A stretch of 64,000 bases of DNA from Bacillota bacterium (GCA_012516125.1 JAAYXB010000027.1:1-64000); one strand, 5' to 3'; shown: positions 42,903-51,791, numbered from the stretch's first letter. Notes: generated by a model from the letters alone, not told the origin. A program made the numbers and translations.

Positions 42903-44117
42903 ATGGCAGTCGTGGTAGTTGTGGGCGCGGGAACTGGGGGGCTCACAGCCGCGATAACCCTGCGCAAGGGGCTTGCGCGGGAGCATGAGGTGGCGGTGGT
43001 GGAGCGCGAGATGGTTCAGGGGTTCTACCCGTCCCTCCTTTGGGTACTCGAGGGCCGGCGGACGCCGAAGGACATCACGAGGAGCCTGGACGCCGTCAGG
43101 CGGCGAGGTATCACGCTCGTCCACGACACCGTTCAGGACGTTGACATGGTGCGCCGCCTCGTGAAATGCGAGCGAGAGCAGGTGCCCTATGACTTCCTGG
43201 TCCTGGCGCCAGGGGCAGACCACGCTCCTGAACGCGTCCCGGGCCTGGTGGACGCGCCTGCGCACCCGATGGCGTCGGGGTCGGCCCGGACACCGGGGCC
43301 GGTGTTCAACCTTTTCTCTATTGAAGGCATCCTCGGTCTACGCGGAGCCCTGGAGACGGCCGAACGTGGGGACATCCTCGTAGTCGCGCCGGCTGGTCCG
43401 TACAAGTGCCCGCCGGTGCCCGTCGAAACAGCCATGATCCTCGACCGCGTTCTGCGCAGGGCGGGCAAGCGAAAGAGGTTCTCGATAAGCGTGTTTTCGC
43501 CAGAGACCCTGCCTTTCGAGGCTGCGGGCACCGCCGTGGGCAGGACAGCGGTGCAAGCGATGGCGCGTCGCGAGGTGTCATACCACGGGGACTGGCACCT
43601 GGAGAGCGTGGATCGGGACCGCAGGGTGGCCGTGTTCACCGAGGGCCGTGTGGCATACGACATACTTGTCTTCATCCCGCCGATCCGGGTTCCCGACTTC
43701 GTAAAGCAGGCTGGCCTCTCCTCGGGCAAGGACGAGTTTGTGAGGGTGGACCCGCACTATCTCTCGCTGTCAACCGTGGACAACCCGAGGGGTGGAGAGG
43801 ATCGGGTCTTCGCCATTGGGGACGTCACCAATATTCCGATGCCGCGCGGCGGGTCTATCCCGAAATCAGGCGCCGTCGCTCACCTGCAGTCCCTCGTGGT
43901 TGCGGGGAATATCGCCGCGCTCGTGCGCGGCAAGGCTCCCAGAAGACGTTTCTCGGGCCTTGCCATGTGTGTGGTCGAGATGGGGGACCTTCCCCCGGTC
44001 ACGATCGTCGGCAATTTCTTCTCACAGTCACGCGATTTCAGGGTTCTGCCGCGCCTGCGGGCCTTTATTACCGTCAAGCAACTCGTTGAGCGAAACTGGC
44101 TTCGCGAACGACAGTAG
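42903..44117 (+). CDS. Sulfide:quinone-oxidoreductase-like FAD flavoprotein
   Basis: A 404-residue two-dinucleotide-binding flavoprotein. The N-terminal FAD motif is VVVVGAGTGGLTAAITL. PYDFLVLAPGADHAPERVPG is the 'ATG'-type motif, and FAIGDVTNIPMPRGGSIPKS is the second FAD contact (GD). GPYKCPPVPVETA and CVVEMGDLPP match positions of conserved cysteines in sulfide:quinone reductases, but only these two of the usual three are evident, so sulfide as substrate is unproven. The C-terminal amphipathic segment ending VERNWLRERQ could contact the membrane. The start is ATG at 42903, with GGAGG 11-12 bases upstream. Confidence 0.82.
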   Translation: MAVVVVVGAGTGGLTAAITLRKGLAREHEVAVVEREMVQGFYPSLLWVLEGRRTPKDITRSLDAVRRRGITLVHDTVQDVDMVRRLVKCEREQVPYDFLVLAPGADHAPERVPGLVDAPAHPMASGSARTPGPVFNLFSIEGILGLRGALETAERGDILVVAPAGPYKCPPVPVETAMILDRVLRRAGKRKRFSISVFSPETLPFEAAGTAVGRTAVQAMARREVSYHGDWHLESVDRDRRVAVFTEGRVAYDILVFIPPIRVPDFVKQAGLSSGKDEFVRVDPHYLSLSTVDNPRGGEDRVFAIGDVTNIPMPRGGSIPKSGAVAHLQSLVVAGNIAALVRGKAPRRRFSGLAMCVVEMGDLPPVTIVGNFFSQSRDFRVLPRLRAFITVKQLVERNWLRERQ

Positions 44118-44138
44118 ACTACCGGAATCTCACACTCC

Positions 44139-44921
44139 TTACGGTGACACCGCGGCCGCGCTCCCCTGCCCTGCCTGCGCGGGCCGGCGACCTGCGGCAG
44201 GCCTGCGCCCCATCCCAAGATACGCCTGCTGGACCCTGGGGTCCTGCCGGAGATCTCGCGACGGGCCGGCGAGCACGATCCGCCCGGTCTCGAGCACATA
44301 GGCCCTGTGCGCGACACGCAGCGCAATCCTCGCGTTCTGCTCGACGAGCAGGATGGTCACGCCCTGCCGGTTGATCTCCCGGATGGTGCGGAAGATTTCC
44401 TGCACCAGCTTGGGCGCAAGCCCCAGCGACGGCTCGTCCAGAAGAAGCACCTTCGGGTCAGCCATGAGGCCCCGGGCGATGGCGAGCATCTGCTGTTCGC
44501 CTCCCGACAGCGTCCCAGCGAGCTGGCCGCGGCGCTCGGCGAGCCTCGGGAACAGCCGGTACGCCCGCTCGCGCCCCGCCCGCACCCGGGCAGAGTCCCG
44601 GCGGTACTTGTAGGCTCCCAGGTTGAGGTTCTCCTCAACCGTGAGCGTGGCGAAGACGCGGCGCCCCTCGGGCACGTGCGCGACTCCAAGCTCCACTATT
44701 CTGTGCGCCGGCAGAGATTGAATCTCCTGACCGCCCAGCCGGATTCGCCCGGCACGCGGGCGCAAGAGTCCGGAGATGGCCCGAAGGGTTGTGGTCTTGC
44801 CCGCGCCGTTGGCCCCGAGGAGGGTTACGGTCTCTCCTTCCTCGAGGCTGAGGCTGATGCCCTTCACGGCCTCGACGTTTCCGTATGATATGTGGACGTC
44901 TTCAAGCTCAAGCAGGCTCAT
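44139..44921 (-). CDS. livF: LivF-type ABC ATPase
   Basis: A 260-residue ATPase of the second Liv transporter: DVHISYGNVEAVKGISLSL, Walker A GANGAGKTTTLRAI, the LivF hallmark HVPEGRRVFATLTVEENL, signature LSGGEQQMLAIARGL, Walker B LLLDEPSLGLAP and VEQNARIAL. A Gln/Ala/Gly-rich tail follows YLGMGRRPA. Its start overlaps livG by 14 bp. It powers amino-acid import with LivG. Confidence 0.95.
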   Translation of the reverse strand: MSLLELEDVHISYGNVEAVKGISLSLEEGETVTLLGANGAGKTTTLRAISGLLRPRAGRIRLGGQEIQSLPAHRIVELGVAHVPEGRRVFATLTVEENLNLGAYKYRRDSARVRAGRERAYRLFPRLAERRGQLAGTLSGGEQQMLAIARGLMADPKVLLLDEPSLGLAPKLVQEIFRTIREINRQGVTILLVEQNARIALRVAHRAYVLETGRIVLAGPSRDLRQDPRVQQAYLGMGRRPAAGRRPAQAGQGSAAAVSP

Positions 44922-45924
44922 GCCAATCCGTCCTTACGCGACCGGCATCACCGCCACCGCCGGATCCGGTGTTACCGGTCTTGCCGGTCTGTTCAGTCTC
45001 GGTCATGCTGGACTCGTTGGACTCTCCCGTCTTGTCGGCCTCATCCATCTCGTCGGTGTCGTCCTCGGTTCCAAGGTACGCCTCCACCACGCGGGGGTCC
45101 TGCTGGACCTCCTCGGGGGTGCCTTCGCTGATCTTCTGTCCGTTGTCCATAACGGCAACGAGGTCAGATACTCCCATGACCACCTGCATATCATGCTCGA
45201 TGAGAAAGACCGTGATCCCTGACTCCCTGATCTCCTCGATGAGGTCCATGAGCCCGGCCGTTTCTTCCTCGTTTAGGCCGCCGGCAGGCTCATCCAGGAT
45301 GAGGAGACGCGGCCTCGTGGCGAGGGCTCGCGCTATCTCGAGCCGCCTCCGGTTGCCGTACGGCAGGTTGCGCGCAAGCTCATCGCGGCATCCCCACAGG
45401 CCCATCTGGCGAAGGCAGCGCTCAGCCTCGTTCCTCATGCGCTCCTCCTCCCTGCGCTGGCCCGCGGTCCTGAAGATCGATGCCGCCACCCCTGCCCGGC
45501 CTCTGCAGTGTTGGCCTGAGAGGACGTTTTCGAAGCATGTCAGGTTCTCGAAGAGCCGGAGCGTCTGGAAGGTGCGCGCGATGCCCGCCTCTGCAACCTG
45601 GTGCGGCAGCTTGCCGACAAGCTCGCGCCCGGCAAACGTAATCCTCCCCCCATCCGGGCGGTAGATGCCTGTGATGAGGTTGAACACGGTTGTCTTCCCA
45701 GCGCCGTTCGGCCCAATGAGGCTTGTGATGCTGCCCTCGCGCACGTCAAGGTCGAAGGCGTCCACGGCGCGGAGCCCGCCGAATCGCTTGCTCACTCCCC
45801 TCAACTGGAGAAGGATCCCGTTGTCTGCTCCCTGCTTGCCGTGGTCGCCGTGCGCACTGTGTGCGCTGTGGTGAGCACTGCACGTACCGCTGGCTGTGCC
45901 TTCACTGCCCGCGCCGGTTATCAC
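44908..45924 (-). CDS. livG: LivG-type ABC ATPase with unusual acidic tail
   Basis: A 338-residue ATPase. A ~38-residue His/Gly-rich N-terminal extension precedes LRGVSKRFGGLRAVDAF. The core shows GPNGAGKTTVFNLITGIYRP, GIARTFQTLRLFENLT, NLPYGNRRRLEIARAL, LLILDEPAGGLNEEE and IEHDMQVVMGVSD. After the normal end (VVEAYLGTEDD) a tail of ~45 residues rich in Asp, Glu, Thr, Ser and Gly follows, absent from typical LivG. The livM stop overlaps the start by 4 bp. Confidence 0.93.
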   Translation of the reverse strand: MITGAGSEGTASGTCSAHHSAHSAHGDHGKQGADNGILLQLRGVSKRFGGLRAVDAFDLDVREGSITSLIGPNGAGKTTVFNLITGIYRPDGGRITFAGRELVGKLPHQVAEAGIARTFQTLRLFENLTCFENVLSGQHCRGRAGVAASIFRTAGQRREEERMRNEAERCLRQMGLWGCRDELARNLPYGNRRRLEIARALATRPRLLILDEPAGGLNEEETAGLMDLIEEIRESGITVFLIEHDMQVVMGVSDLVAVMDNGQKISEGTPEEVQQDPRVVEAYLGTEDDTDEMDEADKTGESNESSMTETEQTGKTGNTGSGGGGDAGRVRTDWHEPA

Positions 45925-46946
45925 TCGCTTTCACCTTCCTGCAGCTTCGTCGTCCAGCGCTTGCTGGGCCAGAGCCCCTGAGGACGGAAGATCATCATGA
46001 GCGCCATGGCGGCGCCGAAGAATAACATGCGGTACTGGGCGAAGTTCCGGAGGATCTCAGGGAGCACCAGCATAGCCGCGGATCCGAGGACCACGCCGGG
46101 GATCGATCCCATGCCCCCCAGAACCACGATGCAGAACAGTATTACCGACTCCATGAATGTGAAGCTTTCGGGCGATATGACCACCAGCTTGGCGGCGAAG
46201 ATGGTCCCCGTCGCGCCCGCAAGGCCTGCCCCGAGGGTGAACGCCAGGAGCTTGGCCGACCGAACATCTATGCCCATGGCCTCGGCCGCCACCTCATCCT
46301 CCCGGATGCAGTTCCACGCGCGGCCGATGCGTGAGCGCTGCAACCGCACAAGGGCGAACATGCTTGCCGCGACGCACGCCCAGACCAGATAGTAGAAGTG
46401 CATGGGCTTCTGTATCACAAGCCCGAATACCCGGAACTGGTCCAGCATGATGATGCCGTTGGGGCCGCCCGTGAGCCCCCAGGGGTTGTTGAGGAGGCTG
46501 ATGCGGATCATCTCGTTGAGGCCTATCGTCACGATGAGGAGGTAGTCCCCTCGAAGGTGGATGATGGGGCGCGCCAGCACGTAACCGGCAAGCCCGGCCA
46601 CGACCCCGCTCAGCGGCAAGAGCAGCCAGAGTGAGATCCCGAAGTGTCCGCTCAAGATGGCCGTCGTGTATGACCCGATGGCGAAAAAGGCCATGTGACC
46701 CATGTCGAAAAGGCCGACTTCGCCAACTATGATGTTCAGGCTGAGGCCGAGAAGCACGTAGATGCCCCAGAAGACGGCGACATCGATCCAGTAGTCGCTC
46801 GCAACCATTGGGAAGACCATCGCAGCTATAGCGACGGCTCCTACCGCCCAGCCCGAGTAGCGGCCGACAAGTCCAAGTCCGGACGCTCCGGATACCGATC
46901 TATGGCGTCCCGGTGCAGGCCCGGGTCCGAGACGCAACAATGCCAC
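45921..46946 (-). CDS. livM: LivM-type permease
   Basis: A 341-residue permease with about nine helices. GLSLNIIVGEVGLFDMGHMA, HLRGDYLLIVTIGLNEMIRI, EDEVAAEAMGIDVRSAK and the terminal MIFRPQGLWPSKRW are standard LivM motifs. It parallels the permease part of the fusion protein at 30.1-33.0 kb, but here it is a separate gene. The start is GTG at 46946, after GGAGGAG. Confidence 0.94.
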   Translation of the reverse strand: MALLRLGPGPAPGRHRSVSGASGLGLVGRYSGWAVGAVAIAAMVFPMVASDYWIDVAVFWGIYVLLGLSLNIIVGEVGLFDMGHMAFFAIGSYTTAILSGHFGISLWLLLPLSGVVAGLAGYVLARPIIHLRGDYLLIVTIGLNEMIRISLLNNPWGLTGGPNGIIMLDQFRVFGLVIQKPMHFYYLVWACVAASMFALVRLQRSRIGRAWNCIREDEVAAEAMGIDVRSAKLLAFTLGAGLAGATGTIFAAKLVVISPESFTFMESVILFCIVVLGGMGSIPGVVLGSAAMLVLPEILRNFAQYRMLFFGAAMALMMIFRPQGLWPSKRWTTKLQEGESE

Positions 46947-47142
46947 GTTCTACGCTCCTCCCCTACTTGAACTTGCTAAGACTGCCGGGGCTCTTCTCTG
47001 CCTCCTACCCTTCTCCTGAGCCTGCCGCCACTTTCCTGCTCCGTCCCGATGAACCGCGCCGAGCCCGCCGAACCCACCACGACTGGATACGGTCGAACCC
47101 GCGCTAGCAGTGAGGACCCCGCGCCAGCAATCAGGACCCGTC

Positions 47143-48048
47143 CTAGACCTTTTCGGCGACGCGTTCGCCCAGCAGGCCGGTAGGCCGGAAGATGAGAAGC
47201 AGAATCAGGATGAGAAACACGAACACGTCCTTCCACGCGGCCGAGATGTAGCCTGCTCCAAGCATCTCCAGAATTCCTAGCAGCAGGCCACCCACCATGG
47301 CTCCTGGTATGTTCCCGATACCCCCGAGGATTGCCGCGGTGAAGGCTTTCAGGCCATACGACCACCCGACCGTGAAGTGAATCTGCCGGTAGTACAGCCC
47401 GAGCAGCACCCCCGCCACCGCGCCGAGCCCGGGCCCGATGACAAAGATGAGCCGGATGATCTGGTCCACGTCGATGCCCATGAGCCTTGCGGTGTCGTGG
47501 TCGATGGCCGTGGCCCGGATGGCCGCCCCCGCTGTCGTGCGCTGGACGAAAAGGTACAGGCCTGCCATCAAAAGAATAGACACCACCAGGATGAGCACCT
47601 GCATGAACCCTATGTGGACGGCGCCGATCTCCCACCGCAGATCAGGGACAGCCCACGGAGGATACGCTCGGTAGCGCGGACCCCAGATGAGCATGGCCGC
47701 GTTCTGCAGGAAGATCGAAACCCCCATGGCGGACACAACGGCCGTCAGGCGATTTGACCGACGAAGTGGGCGGTAGGCTGCACGCTCTACCAGCACTCCG
47801 AGGACAGCGATCCCCATGGCTGACACAATCACTGTCACGATGAGCGCGGCCCACAGGGGCAGGGCACTACCCACAAATGTGCTCACGAGCAGAGTGAACC
47901 CGAGGTATGATCCTAGCATGAAGAAGTCGCCGTGGGCGAAGTTGATGAGCCGCATCACGCCGTAGACCATCGTGTAGCCCAGCGCGACCAGGGCGTACAC
48001 TGCCCCTACCGTGAGACCGTTGACGAGCTGTTCTATAAACAAAGCCAT
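47143..48048 (-). CDS. livH: LivH-type permease
   Basis: A 301-residue permease opening FIEQLVNGLTVGAVYALVAL and GYTMVYGVMRLINFAHGDFF. GLKAFTAAILGGIGNIPGAM and the ending FRPTGLLGERVAEKV are conserved. It forms the channel with LivM. A strong hairpin lies immediately upstream of its ribosome binding site. Confidence 0.95.
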   Translation of the reverse strand: MALFIEQLVNGLTVGAVYALVALGYTMVYGVMRLINFAHGDFFMLGSYLGFTLLVSTFVGSALPLWAALIVTVIVSAMGIAVLGVLVERAAYRPLRRSNRLTAVVSAMGVSIFLQNAAMLIWGPRYRAYPPWAVPDLRWEIGAVHIGFMQVLILVVSILLMAGLYLFVQRTTAGAAIRATAIDHDTARLMGIDVDQIIRLIFVIGPGLGAVAGVLLGLYYRQIHFTVGWSYGLKAFTAAILGGIGNIPGAMVGGLLLGILEMLGAGYISAAWKDVFVFLILILLLIFRPTGLLGERVAEKV

Positions 48049-48053
48049 ACCTT

Positions 48054-48093
48054 CGGCACGGAGACCCCGCCTTGCGGGCGGGCCTCCGTGCCG
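48054..48093 (-). promoter_or_regulatory. Stem-loop between livK and livH
   Basis: CGGCACGGAG (48054-48063) pairs perfectly with CTCCGTGCCG (48084-48093), and CCCGCC/GGCGGG extends the stem above a small bulge. There is no T-tract. In binding-protein operons such a hairpin after the binding-protein gene usually protects its mRNA and gives more binding protein than permease; that role here is inference. Confidence 0.7.
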
Positions 48094-48176
48094 CCACCTC
48101 CATTCCGGATGCCATGTCTTAGGGCGCGGACAACCTGCCCTCTAGGCCGCGCGCCCGGTGCCAGGGACGCCTGGCG

Positions 48177-49334
48177 TCACGGCTGGTATGGCTTGAACTT
48201 CCCGTCAGCGGTCACCTCGTACGCCAGGTAGATCGCTCCTTCACGGTCACCTGCGTCATCAAACGAAATGGGGCCGGTAATGCCGGGGAGGTCCTTCATC
48301 TTGTGCCGGATGTAATCGGCGAGAACCTTCGAATCAGTGGACTTTGTCGCCTCGATGGCGGCAGCGATGACCTTGAGCGCGTCTGCCGCATAAACAGGCC
48401 AGGGGCTGCTCGGCGGCGCCTTATGGCGACGTATGTACTCGTCGAGGAAAGGCTTCGCTTCAGCATAGCGCAGGTCGGTCGGCATGGGCTCCTGCGTCAT
48501 CAGGGCGCCCTTCGCTATCTCTAGGCCGGCGATGCTCATGAACTCGGCGTTGATCGCCGCGTTGCCGCCCACGAAAACTGCCTTGCTCCCGAGGTCTCTC
48601 ATCTGCCTGATGATGAGGCCTGCCTCTGGGTAGTAGCCCGTGTAGTACACCACCTCAGGCTTGGTGGCCTGCATGCGGCTGAGGACGGGCGTGAAGTCTC
48701 TCTCGCCCGGAGTCACGGCGTCGTAGAACACGATCTCCGCCTTCTTCGCCTGCTCGAGCGAGCGACGCGCCGCCTCAGCGAGCCCTTTTGCGAACGTGGT
48801 ATTATCATGCAGGATGGCCACCCTCTTGAGCTTGAGGGTGTCGTTCACGAGCTGCGCGAAGAAAGCGCCCTGGCGGTCGTCGCGGAAGCACGTGCGGAAG
48901 AAGAACTTCCACCCGTGGGCCGTGAGCTGCTCCGCCGTGGACCCGTATGCGATGTTGAGAAGCCCCGCCCTCTCGTAAATCGTCGCTGACGGCTCATTTA
49001 CGGACGAGCCATAAGTGCCTATCACCGCGACCACTTTCTCGCTCAGCATACGCTGCGCGACCAGCGCGCTCTGTTTGGGGCTGCACTGGTCGTCGCCGGG
49101 GACGATCTCGATTGGACGTCCCAGGACACCACCTTTCGCGTTGATTTCGTCCGCCACGATCTGGACGCAGTTCAGCGCCATTTCACCTTCATACGCCCAC
49201 TGCCCAGTGATCGGCGCCTGGAGGCCTATGCGGATTGGCTCTTTCGCGGCGAACGCCAAGGTTCCCAGCCCCAGCCCCAGCCCAAGAACCATCACCAGAA
49301 AGACAAGACACAATCTCGACCGACAACCTCTCAC
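48177..49334 (-). CDS. livK: Amino-acid ABC transporter substrate-binding protein (LivK-like)
   Basis: A 385-residue exported binding protein: signal peptide with core LVFLVMVLGLGLGLGTLAF, mature start near AAKEPIRIGLQAPITGQWAY. It contains EINAKGGVLGRPIEIVPGDD, VIGTYGSSVNEPSATIYERA and FRTCFRDDRQGAFFAQLV. It is the first gene of the second liv operon (livK-livH-livM-livG-livF). The start is GTG at 49334, after GGAGGTG. It differs substantially from the LivK at 34.4 kb, so the two systems probably bind different amino acids. Confidence 0.92.
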   Translation of the reverse strand: MRGCRSRLCLVFLVMVLGLGLGLGTLAFAAKEPIRIGLQAPITGQWAYEGEMALNCVQIVADEINAKGGVLGRPIEIVPGDDQCSPKQSALVAQRMLSEKVVAVIGTYGSSVNEPSATIYERAGLLNIAYGSTAEQLTAHGWKFFFRTCFRDDRQGAFFAQLVNDTLKLKRVAILHDNTTFAKGLAEAARRSLEQAKKAEIVFYDAVTPGERDFTPVLSRMQATKPEVVYYTGYYPEAGLIIRQMRDLGSKAVFVGGNAAINAEFMSIAGLEIAKGALMTQEPMPTDLRYAEAKPFLDEYIRRHKAPPSSPWPVYAADALKVIAAAIEATKSTDSKVLADYIRHKMKDLPGITGPISFDDAGDREGAIYLAYEVTADGKFKPYQP

Positions 49335-49649
49335 TTCTCAAGCACCTCCTGTCGATCCTTTCCTTCCGCCGAGGCCCGCGTGTGTTCATCCGCCCCATCG
49401 GGTTCTCGCGCCTTCGATGGACTTCTTGTCTGGGTACCCCTCCGGATACGCACGCTTCCTCCGCGGAGGCGATATCACGCATAATAATTCGTCCTGTCCC
49501 GGGCCAGTCCTCCTTCTTTATGGCCATTCTGTGAGAGGATTTTGCGCCGCCGGCAGCTTTGACCGCCGTTCGAGCGGAGCGCCCAGGCGGCGCGCGGCCA
49601 CATCCACTATGCGCGGCGTACCAGCGTACCCCGGCCCAAATCCCGGGAG
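49335..49649. other. Upstream region of the second liv operon
   Basis: No gene is supported here. It should contain the livK promoter on the minus strand; I see an AT-rich TTATTATGCG (about 49490) that may be a -10 region but no matching -35 box. Confidence 0.3.
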
Positions 49650-49822
49650 CTAAGTGAGGGTGCGTCGATTCTTGTCCGTTTTCCAGTGGTCGTGGGTTGC
49701 CGGTGATTGCACGAGGGGTCTCAAAATCCGGCCACCTGCCCGACGGGCCGGATTTTGGCGAAGCGCGCCCCCTGGGGCGCCGTCCCCGAGTGCAACAACC
49801 GGCAACCCGGCAACCCGGCAAC
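49650..49822 (+). repeat. Dispersed palindromic repeat, long copy with inner hairpins
   Basis: It starts CTAAGTGAGGGTGCGTC, as in the 56.4-kb copy. GGGTTGCCGGTGATTGCAC (49694-49712) is inverted as GTGCAACAACCGGCAACCC (49790-49808). Between these arms CAAAATCCGGCC/GGCCGGATTTTG and GCGCCCC/GGGGCGC form two more hairpins. It ends with three perfect tandem copies of CCGGCAAC (49799-49822). No coding capacity is evident. Confidence 0.75.
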
Positions 49823-49828
49823 TAAAGG

Positions 49829-50030
49829 CGCCCTGGTCACGAGGGGACCAGGGCGTATGATAAGCTGGTCCCCAGAGGACCATCTTCGCGCGGGATCTGA
49901 TCCCGGGTGCTCCACCTTTCCTGGTTTCAACGAGAGAGCGCGGGAGGGGAGGTCCCCAGAGGACCAGATTGCGTGCCGGGCTGGTTCCCACGGGACCAGG
50001 TCTGCCCGCAGCCTGGTCCTCGGAGGACCA
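49829..50030. repeat. Array of TGGTCC/GGACCA palindromes
   Basis: Five palindromes share the half-site TGGTCC or GGTCC: 49829-49855 (CGCCCTGGTC / GACCAGGGCG), 49866-49882 (TGGTCC / GGACCA), 49951-49965, 49981-49999 (CTGGTTCCC with G-U pairing) and 50014-50030 (TGGTCCT / AGGACCA). A sixth, unrelated perfect palindrome, CGGGATC-T-GATCCCG, lies at 49891-49905. Loops are 3-6 nt and spacing is irregular. It lies between the repeat element and tRNA-Leu, and no gene overlaps it. Confidence 0.8.
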
Positions 50031-50202
50031 CCTGTACCCTGGCTGCTGGCCAGCGCATGCGCGCGTGTGAACACCCAGCATTGAACCTAAAGAAGGGGCA
50101 ACGGGCGTGACCGACCAGGCGTCGTTCCTAAATCCGTTCCCAAGCTGGCGACGGGAGGCATCTACTATGAGAGACCGGAGAACAAAACCGCTGCTAAATG
50201 GC

Positions 50203-50287
50203 TGGTGCGAGAGGAGGGACTTGAACCCTCACGGGGGTTACCCACCAGATCCTAAGTCTGGCGCGTCTGCCGTTCCGCCACTCTCGC
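50203..50287 (-). tRNA. tRNA-Leu (anticodon UAG)
   Basis: An 85-nt class II tRNA. Acceptor GCGAGAG pairs with CTCTCGC. The anticodon stem CCAGA/TCTGG encloses the loop CTTAGGA, anticodon TAG at 50254-50252. The long variable arm contains GGGT..CCCCC, the T arm is GAGGG-TTCAAGT-CCCTC, and CCA is encoded. Confidence 0.96.
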
Positions 50288-50509
50288 ACCCAAAATCTGT
50301 AGATATGCGGCTCCGCACGTCTCCACACGTCTCGGTCGCGTGCAGCACAACGGGTCGTGAATTCATTCTACCCGCGGACTTATTCTACCAGATACACGGT
50401 ACAGGATCAACGGCCCTGCATCGTTCGTTTGCTCGCAAGCCTCCACACGAGGCAGCGGAGTCCGCCGTTCGCGACCGAAAGCCTGTCAGCGGTGGGGCAT
50501 CCCTCCGGG

Positions 50510-51334
50510 CTACCACGGCAGCCTGCTTATGGCTTTGCGGATGCTTGGCAGGGCTCCAATCGCCGCCTGCTCGCCGCGGGCGATGATCTCGCGCGCTTCC
50601 CAGAACTCCGCGCCCGTGGCGAACGACACGTCGGGCTCGATCACCACTTTCGCCTCGGCCCGCCTGAACTCGAAGAGGCGCATCTGCATGATATCAAGGG
50701 TGTTCAGGATGATGTCCACGGTCCCCGGCTTTTCAACTTGCTTGCGCTCGAGTTTCGGCAGCACGCTCACGGCAACGGGCACCGCCCACCTATCGAGCAG
50801 GCGGATGTAATCGACCGGGACCGGGTTTACCACGCCGCCGTCCACGAGCATTCTGCGCCCAAGCTGAACCGGCACAAAGACGACCGGGATGGAGATGCTG
50901 GCCCGTATGGCGTCAACGACGTCGCCATCCCGAAGGACGACCTCCTCGCCCGTGAGAACATCCGCTGCAGCTACGGCCAGCGGGATCTTAAGCTGCGAAA
51001 ACCGCACGTCGCCGATGAACGAGCGCAAGAGTTCCTGGATCTTCTTCCCGACGAGGAATCCCTGCTTCGGGGGTATGGGATCTACCCAGGCCAGGACCGA
51101 CCGCTTCGTCACAGCAAGCGCATGCTTCTCCATTTCGGCGAGGGGCATTCCTGCCGCGTAAAGTCCCCCGATGAGGGCACCCATGCTCGCTCCTGAGATC
51201 GCTCTTATCTCGATTCCCTCGCGCTCCAGGACTTTCAGCACGCCGATGTGGGCAAGCCCCCTCGCAGCGCCGGAGCCAAGGGCCAGTCCGACGCCACGTT
51301 TGCGCAGGCACCTGACATCCTCATCGACGGCCAT
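50510..51334 (-). CDS. Patatin-like phospholipase (RssA-type)
   Basis: A 274-residue patatin-fold acyl hydrolase. The oxyanion loop GSGAARGLAHIGVL, the nucleophile elbow ISGASMGALIGGLY (G-x-S-x-G with the catalytic Ser) and the catalytic Asp in LVDGGVVNPVP (DGG) are all present, so it should be active on phospholipid or lysophospholipid esters. There is no signal peptide, so it is cytoplasmic. It ends 224 bp from tRNA-Leu and follows the acylphosphatase on the same strand with a 142-bp gap. Confidence 0.92.
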   Translation of the reverse strand: MAVDEDVRCLRKRGVGLALGSGAARGLAHIGVLKVLEREGIEIRAISGASMGALIGGLYAAGMPLAEMEKHALAVTKRSVLAWVDPIPPKQGFLVGKKIQELLRSFIGDVRFSQLKIPLAVAAADVLTGEEVVLRDGDVVDAIRASISIPVVFVPVQLGRRMLVDGGVVNPVPVDYIRLLDRWAVPVAVSVLPKLERKQVEKPGTVDIILNTLDIMQMRLFEFRRAEAKVVIEPDVSFATGAEFWEAREIIARGEQAAIGALPSIRKAISRLPW

Positions 51335-51476
51335 CCCAACACCATCCCCCTTGCCTGTTTCCTTTGCGCACGCCCGCCCCGCAAACTCGGTGAGTGGTTG
51401 TGCGTCCCGGCATATTATCTATGTCGTGTTGCGTCTTCAGGTGCATAACCCGGGCTGGCACGTTTCCCTCGCCCTT

Positions 51477-51791
51477 TCATCCGCGGACGCTGAAGGATGC
51501 GAACTCTCCCTGGTATGGGGCCCACCGCACGTCCACCCTGTCCACCCTGGCCCACGGCGGTCCTTCGCGCAAGAGTGCGACGAAGCGCTCGACCTTGTAG
51601 CGCTCGCCTTCGACGACAAGCTCGACTGCGCCGTCATAGCGGTTCCTGACCCACCCGCGGAGGCCGAGAGCCGTCGCGTGTCTTCTGGCGAACCCCCGAA
51701 AGCCAACGCCCTGGACCCTGCCGACGACCGTTATCTCAGCCCTGGCCTCATCTTTTGCGTTGTTGCCCTGTCTCGATTCTGTCCCACCCAT
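51477..51791 (-). CDS. acyP: Acylphosphatase
   Basis: A 104-residue protein. After a ~16-residue polar N-terminal extension the classical fold begins at ARAEITVVGRVQGVGFRGFA, with the phosphate-binding GRVQGVGFR loop and catalytic Arg, and GLRGWVRNRYDGAVELVVEG, which supplies the catalytic Asn (RNR). It hydrolyses acyl phosphates such as acetyl phosphate. Confidence 0.93.
   Translation of the reverse strand: MGGTESRQGNNAKDEARAEITVVGRVQGVGFRGFARRHATALGLRGWVRNRYDGAVELVVEGERYKVERFVALLREGPPWARVDRVDVRWAPYQGEFASFSVRG

Noticed and set aside
49829-50030. CRISPR array
   Set aside because: Units are short palindromes of 15-27 bp with irregular spacing and unequal sequence; there is no constant repeat-spacer period and no cas gene in the window.
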